Of a stretch of DNA of 64,000 nt, positions 21,451 through 35,480 are shown piece by piece; position 1 is the stretch's first letter; each line of letters opens with the position of its first letter. Position numbers and translations under genes: made by a program. This stretch comes from Caenorhabditis remanei. Taxonomy: Eukaryota > Nematoda > Chromadorea > Rhabditida > Rhabditidae. Under the pieces are notes generated by a model. The model was given only the letters and a program-made list of their open reading frames with translations. It was not told the origin of the DNA and did not search any database. The stretch lies in the NCBI RefSeq assembly GCF_010183535.1, contig NC_071328.1, positions 4,774,001 to 4,838,000 of the forward strand. Reading direction: 5' to 3'.

Positions 21451-24400
21451 ATGAAGTGAGTCGTGGATTCTGAAGACTAGAATCCATGTTATTTTCAGAA
21501 AACAACATCAACCGGGGCCCAAAAAATCACCGAATACGAAAACAAACAATAAACGAAGAGAAGCGGAATGTCGAACCGAAGAGAAAACAGCCATCGGTGG
21601 ACCGAAATCGAAAGCGATTCCACCGAAAAAACAGCCGAGTAAAGCGTCGATTAGTGCCGATAAGAAGGGATCTTCAACAGATGTTAAACTGACAAAAAGT
21701 AAATCAAACGTGAATACAGCATACGATAAAACAGTGACCGAGGAGAAGGAGAAGCCGAAAAAGAAGGAGAAATGGTCGGGAGAAGAAGCGGCGTGTAAAT
21801 TCACAAAGGCGTTGAATTCGGTGAATATGAAGGAGGAGTACGAGGAGATTCAGAAGATGTCGGTTCAGTCGGAACGGTGCAAGATTTGGCAAGCACACTC
21901 GTCTCGGAACAGGAATCCGGATTACAAGTGTTATGATGATAATCGAGTTATTGTTCAGATGTGTAAAAGTGATTATATTAATGGGACGAAGATTAATGTG
22001 CCGAATGTAAGTTTGTAGATCAAAACTATATCTCCATTTTTGTAGTGGACAACTTTTTGATTGCTCTTTAGTCTTTGAGTTAGAGAGGCTTCTCCAAATG
22101 TGAAAATGAAAACGCGCTACTTTTGAAGGCGCATATCTCGAAAACCAAAAAAGCTATCAAAAAGTTGTCAACTAAGAAAATGAAGAACAAGGTTTGATCT
22201 ACATAAATATACAAAAGTTAAACCGATGAAAGATTACTAAGTTCAGTGAAAACCCTTTAACTTTGAGAGCCCAGACAAGAAAAAAGTAGGCTTTCATCGG
22301 TTTAACTTTTGTATATTTATGTAGATCAAACCTCGATCTTCATTTTCTTAGTTAACAACTTTTTGATAGCTCTTTTAGTTTTTGAGATATGCTCCTTCAA
22401 AGGTGGCACGTTTTCATTCAGAGCAGCCAACTTTGAGTCTTTCTATCTCGAAAACTAAAAAAGCTATCAAAAAGTTGTTAACTATGAAAATGAAGATCGA
22501 GGTATGATCTACGTAAATATATAAAAATTTAATAATGAGACCTTACCGTGTGGGCTCTAAGAGGTTTTCACTGCAAATAGGGATCTGAAACTGGTAGGAA
22601 TCCAAACCATGTTTCGGATTTGAAATCGGTTATGAACGACCGGAGTTACGGTCATTTTAATAGGGAACTAGCCGCCATTTTTACTAAAACTCTTGTATCT
22701 CGCTTCATTTTCTATGTTCACAAAATCTGAAACTTGATTCAGAATTCTCACGTTTGCAGCTTTGTAGTGATATAAAATTTGGACATCTGAACACAAAACC
22801 AGACACACAGACAGACACTGAAACCTACTGCAGATCCGATTATACTATGCAGAGTTTGGACATGTCTGTCTGTGTGTACGGATCAGGCTTGTTCGGAAAA
22901 AAAATTCGGAAAACTTTCCGTCAGAAAAGTTTTCCGAAAAAAGTCGGAAAATCGGAAAAATCGGAAATTCCGATTTCCGATTTTGAACAAGCCTGGTACG
23001 GATGTCCGGATGGCTCGAAAGTTATATTTTCCTGAGAGATGAAGTTTCAGATTCTGTGTAGGTCAAAAATGTTTTGAGTTATAGCGATTTCAGCTTGAAA
23101 AACTTGGTTCAGAGACCAATTTCTGTTTCAGTTCGCTCCCCTGGTCTACCTAATCCAACTTCCAAAAGTGGAGACTGTCGACGCGGTGGAAGAATTCTGG
23201 AGAGTCATATTCCAAGACCAATGTCAATCCCTTCACATCATCGCCCGTTCAGATGAACTTCAGAATCCGGGAATCGAGAAATTATTCGCTCAAGAGTCGG
23301 GTGCCTATCTCTATGCCAACGGATTCTTTATCAATACTCGGAAAGTTGAGAAGAAGGATAGCGGGAAGGCGGATGTGTTCATCGTGGAACTTCTTCCAGA
23401 AGGATGTTCGAATTCTGTAATGTGCACTGTCTATATGCACACTTATTGGAAACAATTTACTGGTCCCGATCGATTTGGAGCTCAGATTAAGGCGGCTCAA
23501 CAGATTGCGAAGAATGAACATGGAACCTCTCCAACTGTAATTGCTTCTGTGAATGGAGCAGGCAGAAATGCTGCTCTTCTTTCGTTGGCGGTCGTTGTGG
23601 ATCAGTTGACAAAAGGGAAGGAGCCAAAGGTTGGTTTGGAGAGCACCCGCTCATAAAAGTTGTCAACTAAAAAAATATAGACCTTGAAATTCTCTACATT
23701 TTTATATAAATTTCAAAACCTAACGACACCATTGGATACAGTAATCCGCCCTTCTAACTTCATACGTCGGAAAGGTAATGACGCATGTTTTTTGGGATGT
23801 TTGGCTGTGGTAAACAGATGAAATTTCATACAGCATCCACCGATTTCAGCCGAACATTTTCAACGGAAGTAAGGAATTCCGCACAGCTCTGACCTCGACG
23901 AATTTTCGAAAATTTCAGACAAAACTTGTCAAATCTTGGTTCATTTTGAAGCTAGACAAAATTTGAAAACAGATTCAGAATCCTGGCATCTTCAGCTTTC
24001 CACTCATATCAAATTCCAGGACATCCGGCCATCCAGCCACACAGACAGACACTCCTTGAGCTCTCCCACCTAAATAGTGTCTGTCTGTGGGTCTAGAATG
24101 TCCGGATATCCTGGATTTGATATGTATGAGTTGGAAGCTGAAGACGTGAGGATTTTGAATCAGGTTTCAAATTTTTAAAAAGTCTATGACTTGTCCAATG
24201 CCAATGACTTGTCAAGGGTCCAAACTTTGACCCCGTTTTTCTCGAATACCAGACGTCGAGAGCAAAAGCTGAATACATATTTGGAATCAACGTTTTCTCA
24301 ATTTTCTAATGATATAGGTCACGCCCCTTTTCTCCAAAATGACTCCATGACCTTCCCTAGTAAATCAAGAACTTGCAGATCAACGACATTGTCCGCACTA

Positions 24401-24649
24401 TCCGAGAGCAACGCCCTCTATCAGTCGATTCGTTTCCCCAATACATTTCTCTGTACCTGGCGACCAATTGGCTTATCAAAGCGAAAGTTTCCAGCAACAA
24501 CACGACGGAAGACATGATCTCCAGAATCAAGAAATTCAATGAAAAAGCGACACAATCTGTGCCGAACTCCACGATGAAGCATCCGACTGAAGGTGAGTCA
24601 GAGCTTAAAATTGTGGAAAATTTGAATTTTTTTACTTTCAGAATCGTAG
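21451..24649 (+). CDS. PTP-fold protein, predicted catalytically dead phosphatase
   Basis: Exons 21451-21455, 21499-22006, 23132-23629, 24379-24592 and 24642-24649 give 410 aa. A Lys-rich leader of about 100 residues precedes a protein tyrosine phosphatase fold. Family landmarks are YKCYDDNRVIVQ, SDYINGTKINVPN, EEFWRVIFQDQCQSLHII, a WPD-like loop reading FTGPDRF, and a Q-loop region SFPQYISLY. The signature HC-x5-R loop reads ASVNGAGRN, so the nucleophile Cys aligns with Ser and the preceding His with Ala. Arg is kept. Family knowledge says loss of Cys abolishes catalysis, so this is probably a phosphotyrosine-binding pseudophosphatase. The first coding exon is only 5 nt (ATG AA) and the last only 8 nt; both follow from good splice signals but are easy to miss. 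Long introns hold several palindromes. Confidence 0.8.
22012..23050. mobile_element. cluster of palindromic repeats in PTP intron 2
   Basis: Inverted copies of the words acaactttttgat(a)gctctttt and aaaagctatcaaaaagttgt repeat three or four times between 22012 and 22515. A second fold-back element at about 22735-23050 carries cagacagacac / gtctgtctgtgtg, interrupted by an A-rich ttccgaaaaaagtcgg tract. A relative of the second type lies at about 23985-24170. Confidence 0.65.
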
Positions 24650-25455
24650 ATCTTTTGACGTCTTCACTCCCAACTGTATCCTTTATTTTTCGGTTCTTCT
24701 CACTTTCATGGAATAAATGATCTCGACTTTGTAATTGTTCCTTGATGATTTTTTGGCAGAAATTAGAGAACTTTTATGAATTTTCATGGATAGAACAGAC
24801 CAAGAATAGAACTTCATGTCTGTAGTTGGCAATTTTTTTGTACGGACACTCCCTAGAGCGTATCGAGAACGTAATTTCTCCCTTAAATCTTCCCGTTTCA
24901 GTGCAAAATAGTGCCATTTTTGAGCTGTCGTCTTAAAATGATCATAACTCTCTAGGGAGTGTCCGTACAAAAAAGTTGTCAACTACAGACATGAAGTTCT
25001 ACTCTTGTTCTGTATGATCATGTGAAAAGTTATTTTGTGGGACAGTTAGTTCTACTATGACACCCTCTCAAAGTTGGGCATATTCAACTGAAAAAGGCAA
25101 AATATGATAGATTTTTGGCCGCTACTGTATGTATATAAATTGAGCCATCCCTCATTTTTTCCGGGGAACAAAAGCCTATCGATATTTTAGATATATCTCT
25201 GATGTCGTAAGCCAGAAAACAGTACTCTTTCGCAGAAGTCAGACGGCTGCGAGAAAGTGAAGATACGCAGATATTTACGGGAGACGAAGGAGAGAGGAAG
25301 GCGGTCGAGAGCGGGTTGTTGGCCTTTACATATCGATCTGAGAGGAGCCAAATGTCGTCGGTCATATGCACAGAGAGTCTTATTCTTGCTCTTTTTCTTT
25401 TTGCTATGTTTTATTCTTTTTTCAACACTTTTTTTCACAATTTCCACGTTTCAGA
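24650..25455. mobile_element. intergenic with a tagttgacaac-family palindrome
   Basis: Core fold-back at about 24780-25020: agaacttcatgtctgtagtt pairs with aactacagacatgaagttct, and actccctagag with ctctagggagt. The remainder is the upstream region of the next gene. Confidence 0.65.
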
Positions 25456-26226
25456 ATGGATTGCGAAGACGGCATCTTCATCCTTCTTTTCCTCTTGGTA
25501 TTAACCATTCTTACTGGGTTCAGTCGGCAAATTTATGTAAGTTTTTATTGTTTAAAAAACCACAAAAAACTAAAAAGCCCGCACGCGGACTCGAACTCGC
25601 GAGCTCCCGCGCCGTTAGCAGCCGGGTAACCCGTTGCGCCACGCTACACCAAACCTAATTGTGTTCACAGGGATGTGATGAACCTCCCACTTTCGTGTCA
25701 CTCCATCAAGTAATCAATTTCTAAATTACAGAAATACGGTAAAATAGTGGCATTCGACGAGATGATTTCCAGGTTGGAGAAAGGAAATCGATTGAAGAAG
25801 AAATGGGAAAAGATTGAGAAGGATCAGAGGGAAGAACAGGAAAAACGTCTGAACGATTATCTGAATGATGAAAGGGAAAAGGAAAAATTGTGGCTCACGA
25901 AATTAATGAATAAATATGAAGACCGTCTCGATAAGGCTGCCATCAACGAGCAGAAACTGAAGGCTGAGCTCGAGAAAAAAGACGCTATCGTCCAAAAGTA
26001 CAAGAGTGAGGCCGAGGAGCTCCGTCGTCAATTCAGACAATCCGAGGAGCATTTGGAGTGTGAACTTCAGGAAATTGTCGACGATTTGATCTGTCAGGAG
26101 AAGAGAAGACGAGATGAGATCCAAGCGGAGAGGGATGAGGAGGAGTTTGATAAGTTGGATGAGGTCTCCGAGGATTTCGACGACCAGTGTGAGATGGTCC
26201 ACGTTTCGGAGAATATCGAAATCTGA
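25456..26226 (+). CDS. single-TM coiled-coil protein
   Basis: Exons 25456-25536 and 25732-26226 give 191 aa. Residues about 6-23 form one hydrophobic segment (GIFILLFLLVLTILTGF), probably a signal anchor. The rest is highly charged, with long heptad-like stretches from about residue 40 to 150. The acidic tail contains EEFDKLDEVSEDFDDQCEM. I do not recognise a named family. The start lies directly after cacgtttcag, a likely spliced-leader acceptor. A polyadenylation signal aataaag lies near 26341. The acidic tail loosely resembles the tails of the two larger coiled-coil genes downstream, but I would not call them homologous on that alone. Confidence 0.75.
25578..25655 (-). pseudogene. tRNA-like sequence in an intron
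   Basis: On the minus strand: an A-box-like TGGCGCAACGGGTTACC, an anticodon-loop-like CTGCTAA, and a B-box-like GAGTTCGAGTCC. The acceptor arms do not pair well, so it looks like a decayed tRNA gene or a tRNA-derived element. Confidence 0.45.
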
Positions 26227-26474
26227 TTCATCTTCTGTGTATTTTGAGCATTTTTTTCAATTCTTGGTAGCTATTTTTCGTTCAAATCACTATTTCTGGT
26301 CTCTATCTCTCTCAGGTAATCTTTTCTAAAGCAAAATCCAATAAAGTTCTCGCATCTAAAGACTAATAATGTTTCTTTTCAAAAACAAGAAACGGAAATT
26401 CAAAAGCAAACCCGGCACATAATGAAAACAAAATAAATTATGAGATAAAACATGAAATGAATATAATAAAAAGC

Positions 26475-28172
<1,698 letters not shown>

Positions 28173-31100
28173 TTTTGAGGAGTGGCTGAAAGAATTGTTG
28201 CTTGGAAGGTTTGGAATTGAGAGAAATAAGAAGCAAGTAAGTAGAATCGAATGCAATGTAATCAAAACCAAAATGAAGCGAAAAGTGAAGATATTCAAGT
28301 AAAGTGATGTCACATTCTGAAGACTAGTTATCCATTGATTTATTACTTAAAGCATATCAGGTTAGAACGTATCAGAGCTCTAGGATTCCAGTTCAAAATT
28401 ATCCTTTTAAATATCTTCTTAAGCCCTCTGAAACTGAAATATTCAGAAAATGCGAAAGATATATTCGAAAATATTCAACTGTCATAAACTCCCAATTACT
28501 TCAAAAACTTTAAAATTTACACAATGTACACTGATCAGATCAGTTAACAATGACAAATTCGAGATGTTGTTTCTAAAATGTTGGAAAACAAGATACTCTG
28601 AATTTTAAGAGATCATTCGGGTACATGAAATTCCCATTGAATGTGAAAATAATATATTTTGACAGATTGGCAGAGAAAACATTGGCGGACATTTAAACAT
28701 TCTGATGGAAAAGGCGGGAAATATCTTGTTTCTATTTTCAGTTTTTTAATGTTTAGAAATTTCTACTCAATTTGCTTTGAGAGTCTTCAAAATTTCTTTA
28801 ATTCCTCCAAGTTTTTGGGATTTTTTGTTTTCATTTCTTCTCAATTATTTTCGAATATCCCATATGATGTCATTCTTTCTCAATTTCTGAGTAACAAATC
28901 TTCTAAATTGGCTAACTAAATTTTCCTCCTAAAAAAGAATCTAAACGACTCCAAAATTTTCGTTTTTTATGATTAAATTGAACATTTTAAATCCGAAACT
29001 GTGCGTACTCTGTTCCCATTCTCTCTCTCTTCCTCACCCTTCCACAACGAGAAATCGCGCCCCGCTGAATAAAATAGAGAAGCGAAGTCAGCAGACCTTT
29101 CAACGGGGAGTAAGAGAACAAGCGACCAAGAGACGCAAAGAGAAATAGAAATAAATAAATGTATAAACCCCGGAGAGACACAGCGAGAAAGCCGTTTTGT
29201 TTCCCGTCTTGCTCTCGTCTTATGATGCTGTTTTGATGCTTTTTCTTGATATTTAGAGACACAAAGCAATGAGAAAACTCCAACTTGTTTTCTTCCTTCT
29301 TTTCCCATCACAATGCCAATCTCTAATCATTTTCCAAGAACAGTTCACATCGTTCAAACTTTCAGAAGTGCACACATGTTACACCGCTGTCTTTTCTATT
29401 TCAGCTGCCAAATCAGATTCACACCTTATCAATATATTCTTGTTTCAATAAAACATGTGTAGATCACGTGAAATTAGAGAGACGAGGTTTATGAAGAAGA
29501 CAACTTTTGTCTCAAACAAAAGAAAGAAATAGGATTGCATCAGAAACCAAATAATCTTCACTTTTAGAGAGAACAACTTTTATGATGTTTTGCAATTTCT
29601 TTTGTGGACTTTTTATGATAACGTTCACTGCAAGTTCACAATTTATCAGAGAACTTTGGAACCAACTGTATACATACCGTCGGATACGTAGATTCTGAAA
29701 TTCGTGTTTTTTCTTTTGGCGTTTTCCAACTATTGCACTATTCGTATTCCTGACACTTGAGAATAGACATGTATACGGCTCTAGAATCTCTTCGTTCGCT
29801 TTGCTCGTATCCGTTGGCAACGGGATTTTGAGAGAGCTCATGCCATCAGAAAATTTACAAGCTCGAAGTCAGAAAACACAATATTCATACTTGAGGATTC
29901 TGAGAATCTGTCTTCTCTGAAGACATTTTATAAAATGACGAGATTTTCTACCAAAAGTAGTCACAAAGTGATGTTTTCCATCGTCATAATGTCAGAGAGT
30001 ACAAATTCAGATTGTTTTCGGAAATCACTAAAGTGTTCTGACTCTTCCAGTATCAATTCTCCCTTCACGTAGCCTGCGATATCTAGGTCCTGAGTACGAA
30101 TGAGTTCTGCTTGCTTTATAAGACAATTTGCTATAAAATGGCAAACTGAACTTCTTCCTCAAACTTCTAAACCCGCTTCTGAAGTTTTCGAGCGCGATTT
30201 CTCTATTTCTGGTCATCTCCGCCATTGGAAACTTGTCTTGCTCAAACTTTCCAAACCTCCAATCAAAAATGAAAAATCACAATTTTTCATTTCAAACATA
30301 TGAGTCCTTTAGAAAAAACCCTCTCTATCCGGAGCTTTCTCGTTGGCATAGTAACCACTCTCACTGTTTTATGTCCTCTTTCACTGTTTTATGACATGCG
30401 TAGCCAGTGGCAACCAGCCTAAGAAGTACGCTCTCTAGTGAGCAGATGTAGCCGTCAGCCTGCTCGAGTTCTCAGTATGCGATCTTAGCACCAGAAGCTC
30501 TAGCTTCAGAAACTTCTCATTAAGACCCTTCGATTTGAATTCATGCTACCCGTACTCATTGACAACTATATCCCAACCGAGACTCTTTCTCAACAAATAG
30601 TAATAAGATTCTCCAACCCGTAAACTCCGACAACTCGATCCCTAATTAGCCCAATTGAATCGAATAGGTTCATAATTCATGAATACATCGTATTCCTGTC
30701 ATTATAAACATGACTCCTCGCATCTCTGCTCTCTATCTCATTGTTGTTTGCCATATTCGTCTCCTTATCTACTCCTTCTTTTTCTGATTAATATCTTTTT
30801 TTGATGGTAATGATTTCCCAATCTCTTTTCTCTCTCTCCACTCCTTTCATCTCATTTGAGTGTGCACAGCCATAGAGAACGTTCAGCGGAAAATGGGGGA
30901 CGAGAGAGGGGGGCAACAACACAAAGTAAAGAGAACAAGAGATGGAAAAACGGAGAGAAGTAGAAGGGGGGACACCTTCTTTTCCAACGGAGACACTCCC
31001 AACCAACACTATACGCCAGGCCTCCGGAGGGGGCCCCCGCCCTGCTTCTATTGATTTCCATTGGTGTCTGCGTTATGTATGTATGCGTCTCCATCCGCGT

Positions 31101-31223
31101 GACCCCACGATGGATGAAGCGTCTTGTTGCATCTCGTGTTCTTGAACTTTTCCAGCTTGCTCTCTTTATCGCATTTCCAACTTTTCTACTTTTCAGGTAG
31201 CAAAACTCAAAAAACGTTCAACC
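28173..31223. other. 3-kb intergenic region between divergent genes
   Basis: Lies between the 5' ends of cdk-7 (minus) and the coiled-coil gene (plus). Short open frames exist but none has splice context or recognisable content. It probably holds promoter and outron sequence. A polypyrimidine-rich ttttcag lies just before the ATG at 31224. Confidence 0.4.
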
Positions 31224-33538
31224 ATGATGGCTCCTCACCTAGGTCAGGAGGAAACTCTTGAGGTAAGTTGAGCTTCTTCTTCACTTCAACAACTTTACTT
31301 TTTCAGCAAAAACTAAAATCACTCCAAGTCAAGCTGAACATCTGTAGAGCTGAGAGACACGAGCTTCAAGAAGAGAACAAGAGCCTCCGTCTCACTTTGG
31401 CTCTCCGCACCGATTGTGAGCATGAGCTCGAGCGAGTTCGCAACGAGAAGCATCCAGGTGTCGAGGAGCTCGAGAAAAAGTTGGCCAACGCTGAGAAGGA
31501 GATCTTCGTGATGGAGTCGACTAACAAGGAGCTGATGGCAGTGTTGAACAGTACTCGTGGTCAACTCGGCAAAATGCTCCGTGAACGGAACGAGAAGGTG
31601 AAGGAGGTGGAGCATCTAGAGGAGGAGTTGGAGAAGATGGAGAACGGGCAGAAGCTTGCGAGACGTGACGATTTGCATTGCGATTATGAGATGAATCATT
31701 ACTCGTCGAATATGAGAATCATGCTCGACGAAATCAACGAACAAGCAATGAGATACGAAGCGGAGAAGGCAAATTTGATCAAGAAGTACGAGGAATCTGA
31801 GGAACTTCTAAGAAAGGAGAATGAGAAGTTGAAATCTCAAAAGGAAGATATCATCAATCATTCGAAGAATTCTGAAAAGATGTGGAATGAACGTATCGAA
31901 TCACTCAATGCTGACATTCGACTTCTTCAAGAGAGAAACATGGGAACCAAGAACTCTCGTTTGAATGAAGCTGATGATAGAATTAACACTTTGAACCGCC
32001 ATCTTCAAGATGCCTTCGAGGCGATCGAGGATCTTGAGAGAAAGAATTCGGAACATCGTGATAAGGAGGTAGCAGCACATGAGAAAAGAAAGCTAACGGA
32101 ATCTAAGCTGAACTTCAACGAGAGAACAATGGCGAGTGAACGAGCCAAGTATCTCGAGACAACCCAAGCTTTGGAAGAGCAAATCGTCTCTTTGAACGAG
32201 AAGATCAAGGAGCTCGAGGAGACGACCGACCAAGATACGGTCGAATACGAGACATCACTCGCAATAAATGAGATGGAGAAACGACTGAAGGATCAGAAAA
32301 TACTAGCAGATAATATAATTTTAGAACTCAACGTGACTATTCAAGATTTGAAGGACAAGGTGAAGGCATCGGAGTCAAAGAAAGAGTCTTCTGTGAAGGA
32401 ATGGGATGAAGAGTGTGCAGATTTGGAGGATGAAATCTATGATTTGATGGATAAGAGAAAGACGGAACAAAAGAAAATGAGAACTATGAAGAGAAAGAAT
32501 CTCTGGCTCACCAAATCCATTAGAAAACTCTCCGAACAACGACGTGGCGAGCTTGAATCTAAGAAACTCGAGATTCAGAAGTTGAATAGTCTCTGCGAGC
32601 TTCACCGTATGGAGAAGGTCGAATGGCTAAGTGACTTGAAGAAGGAAGTCAATGCCTGGAAGGATGAGACTACCGTCAGAATGGAAATGAAGAAACAGAT
32701 CGAAGAACTCCAGCAACAGAACGCTGAGCTCGAGGAGAAGATTGACAACGTCACTGCTAACTGGAGAAGCGAATGCGAAGTCTACGAGAACAACATTGCC
32801 GTTGTGAATGAGCAACGTGCTTTAGACAAGAAGAAGTTCCAGAAGACGTATGATGAGATGAAGGACAACGAGGAGAAGCTTCTGGAGAGCTATGATCAAC
32901 TTTTGAAAGCCAATGAAGACTTGGAGAGAAGTTTGAAGGCTCAGAAGATTGAGGCGAGTGATTTGCAAAAGGCCACTGTGGAGTTGTCGAAGATGGAATT
33001 GGAGAATCTTCGCACTTTGATGGATATGGAGAAGAATAAGATTCTAGTGGAGAAGGATTATATTAAGAAGTGTCTTGAGACTAGATTGAAGCAGATGTCA
33101 GAGGTAAGAATCAATTGAAATTTTGTGATTTTTCTAATTCTGAAATAATTCCAGCTCGCCCAATGCCACGAAGTACAAATGGACGAGGCGTACGCATCGA
33201 TTTCTCGTTTGGAATCTGCAAATCAGAAAATGGAGAAATCTCACTCCGTGGATCGTGTGATGTGGCAAAACGAAGTCAGTCAGCTCAAGGAGACAAATGA
33301 GAAGCTGAAGGAGAATATGGGAGTCGAGGAGATCGACTCAACTTCTTCTGATGACTCGGATTGCTCTTCGGATTCTGATTGTTCGTCGAATTCAGATGAT
33401 TCGGAAGATTCGGACAGAGAAGAAATTTACGAAGATGAGATGCCAAAGTTGGAAGCAGAGAAAGAGCAAGTGAAACCAGTGGAGAAGAAGAAGGAAGAAT
33501 GGGAGATGGTTGAGGATGATGAAGATGAATGTAAATAG
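31224..33538 (+). CDS. large coiled-coil protein, paralogue 1
   Basis: Exons 31224-31262, 31307-33103 and 33155-33538 give 739 aa. Almost the whole protein is predicted coiled coil, with Glu/Lys/Leu heptads. After NMGVEEIDS it ends in an acidic Ser/Asp tract (SSDDSDCSSDSD...) and a terminal EEWEMVEDDEDE. There are no enzyme motifs. The start MMAPHLGQEETLE is short-exon coded and follows a likely trans-splice acceptor (acttttcag). The NMGVEE-acidic-W tail also occurs at the end of the next gene (35481-37660), with the same exon pattern of short 5' exons and one giant exon. They are probably tandem paralogues. A structural or scaffold role is likely, but I assign none. Confidence 0.85.
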
Positions 33539-35480
33539 ACGCACATAAAGAACATTTGAATGTAAATAACTAAATTGTACTTATTTTTGTTAGCCATACT
33601 GATAACGACAGTCAATTTACTGTTGTTGCAATCACCCTGTACAGTTGTACATTTTTCATTGTGAATTCAAAATTCGAATTACTTTTTGTACCCAACTTTT
33701 CCCCCAGAAATTCTTACTTTCTCTACCCATTTCTTTTCGCTTCACTGACTGACTTATGAAATAAAAACTTATTGGAAACATAATGTTTCGAGTCTAGAGA
33801 TGGGAATGGGAGCTGAAAGACAGAATCATCGGGATGTAACCGTTCGATACTTCAACAAGGCGGAGTATTCTTCACAAGAACTGTTCATTTCCACCGCCAA
33901 CAATCGAAAAACAAGGGAGAAAAATAGTGGCCACCGTAGAAGACAATAAGATAAAGGGGAAGTTCACTGGAGAGATGGGGAATTCTCTATAATAGCTGCT
34001 GAATGATGTTGGTCTTCTATTATACAGGATTATTTTAGAAATGAACACTAGTGGCATCATCAGAAAGTAGAGAGAAGAAGAAAACAATTAGGAGAATTAT
34101 GGAATTTTTCGTGGTGGGGTGGGGATAATGGATAGCTAAACATAAAATATCAAATGAATAAATAGAATAATCAAAAACTGTTTAAAAATGATAGCGGAAC
34201 AATTATATGTACATTCTCTCCTCTGTTTCACTCTTTCGTTGGCTCAGCCTTCTTTGGAGTTGATCGATCCTTGGATGGTGCACGAATTCCATGAAGTCCT
34301 CCAGCAGATGGCATTCTGGAAGAAGTTAAGATTTTAAGAGGAAAACTTTCGAGTAAATTTTCAAAAATTTAGTATGGAAAAAACTGTGTTTTAGCTTTAG
34401 AATATTGAGCTATTTAATATGAGAAAACAACATGTGCTCTTGATGTTTTCGGCTGTCCTTAATCGGTTTAATAGCCTTTTCCAGATTTTTTTAGAGCACC
34501 ATTTTTGATATTCATCAATGGAATTTCTCATTTTTCATCAAATACGTTTATATCCTCTCTGCTTTCAAATCTTTCTCTCAAAAACAGCTCAGCTTTTCTT
34601 TGTTGCTTTTTATCGATTTTCCTAATTTTCCACTTTCCCAGATCTCTTTCCAACATCTCTAACTACAGTAGGCGGTTTCACCGAGTCGAACGGAAAGAGT
34701 CCCTCTATTACACAAACTATCAAATCTCACTTGACATCAAAGAAATCGAAGAAGTCACCTAATCCTCACTCCCAAATAATCGCTGCACCTCATCTCCTCC
34801 TCTCGTATTCCACCGTACCCTACGAATCCCCCGTTCTATTTATTTCTAGGTAGATTTGAGCAAATAGAGCACTTCCTATCTTGTGTGTCTATCTAAACTC
34901 TTTCTTTTGAATCTCTCTCGTTTACACCCTCTCTACCTTCCAACCCGCTCATTATTGTAACCTTGGCCTGTATTACATCAGAAATTGGTCAGCCAGCCCC
35001 TCCCCCCGCTTACTGTTTAACGTGGTCCCATCCACCCCCTCTCGCATACACTGCGATGAGTATCTAGTGAGTCGAGAGCAATAGTCGGGAGAGGTCATCC
35101 TTCCTCTTTTCTCTCTCTCTCTGTCTGCTGCTCCTTCCCAACAATTGTCATTCATCTGTGCATATTCTCGCAAATGAGGAGTACCTCCCCAGGCCTCACT
35201 CCTCCCGTGTCCACATCTCTCGCTCTCTCCCTTCCCGCTATTCAATCGACGGGGCCTCATCGGCATATCTGCCTCTACCTACTTTCGATTGATTTCTCGT
35301 GTAATTTTTATGTGTATAATGCGTTGCGCACCGTTTTCAACATACTGTTTTTACGGGCTTTTGAATATGTTTCTTTTCTTTACACCTTTTTCCCCGTCGT
35401 CTCGCCGCTTTGTTTGCCGATGCATTCACGTGATTTCCTTATTTCAGATACGTTTATCGCAACTTGGTTGAAACTCCCAA
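33539..35480. other. intergenic region between coiled-coil paralogues
   Basis: Pyrimidine-rich upstream sequence with one candidate short reading frame on the minus strand (annotated separately). No other exon is supported. Confidence 0.4.
34228..34314 (-). CDS. candidate 28-residue ORF or terminal exon
   Basis: On the minus strand an ATG follows directly after aacttcttccag, a good cis- or trans-splice acceptor. It opens a frame MPSAGGLHGIRAPSKDRS..., basic and Pro/Lys-rich, ending PTKE. It could be a short secreted-independent peptide gene or the last exon of a minus-strand gene whose other exons I cannot find. There is no obvious polyadenylation signal close by. Low confidence. Confidence 0.25.
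   Translation of the reverse strand: MPSAGGLHGIRAPSKDRSTPKKAEPTKE

Noticed and set aside
29269..29451. Possible short secreted protein beginning MRKLQLVFFLLFPSQC
   Set aside because: The signal-peptide-like start is attractive, but the remainder is low-information, with no acceptor before it and no conserved cysteines. Not enough to call.
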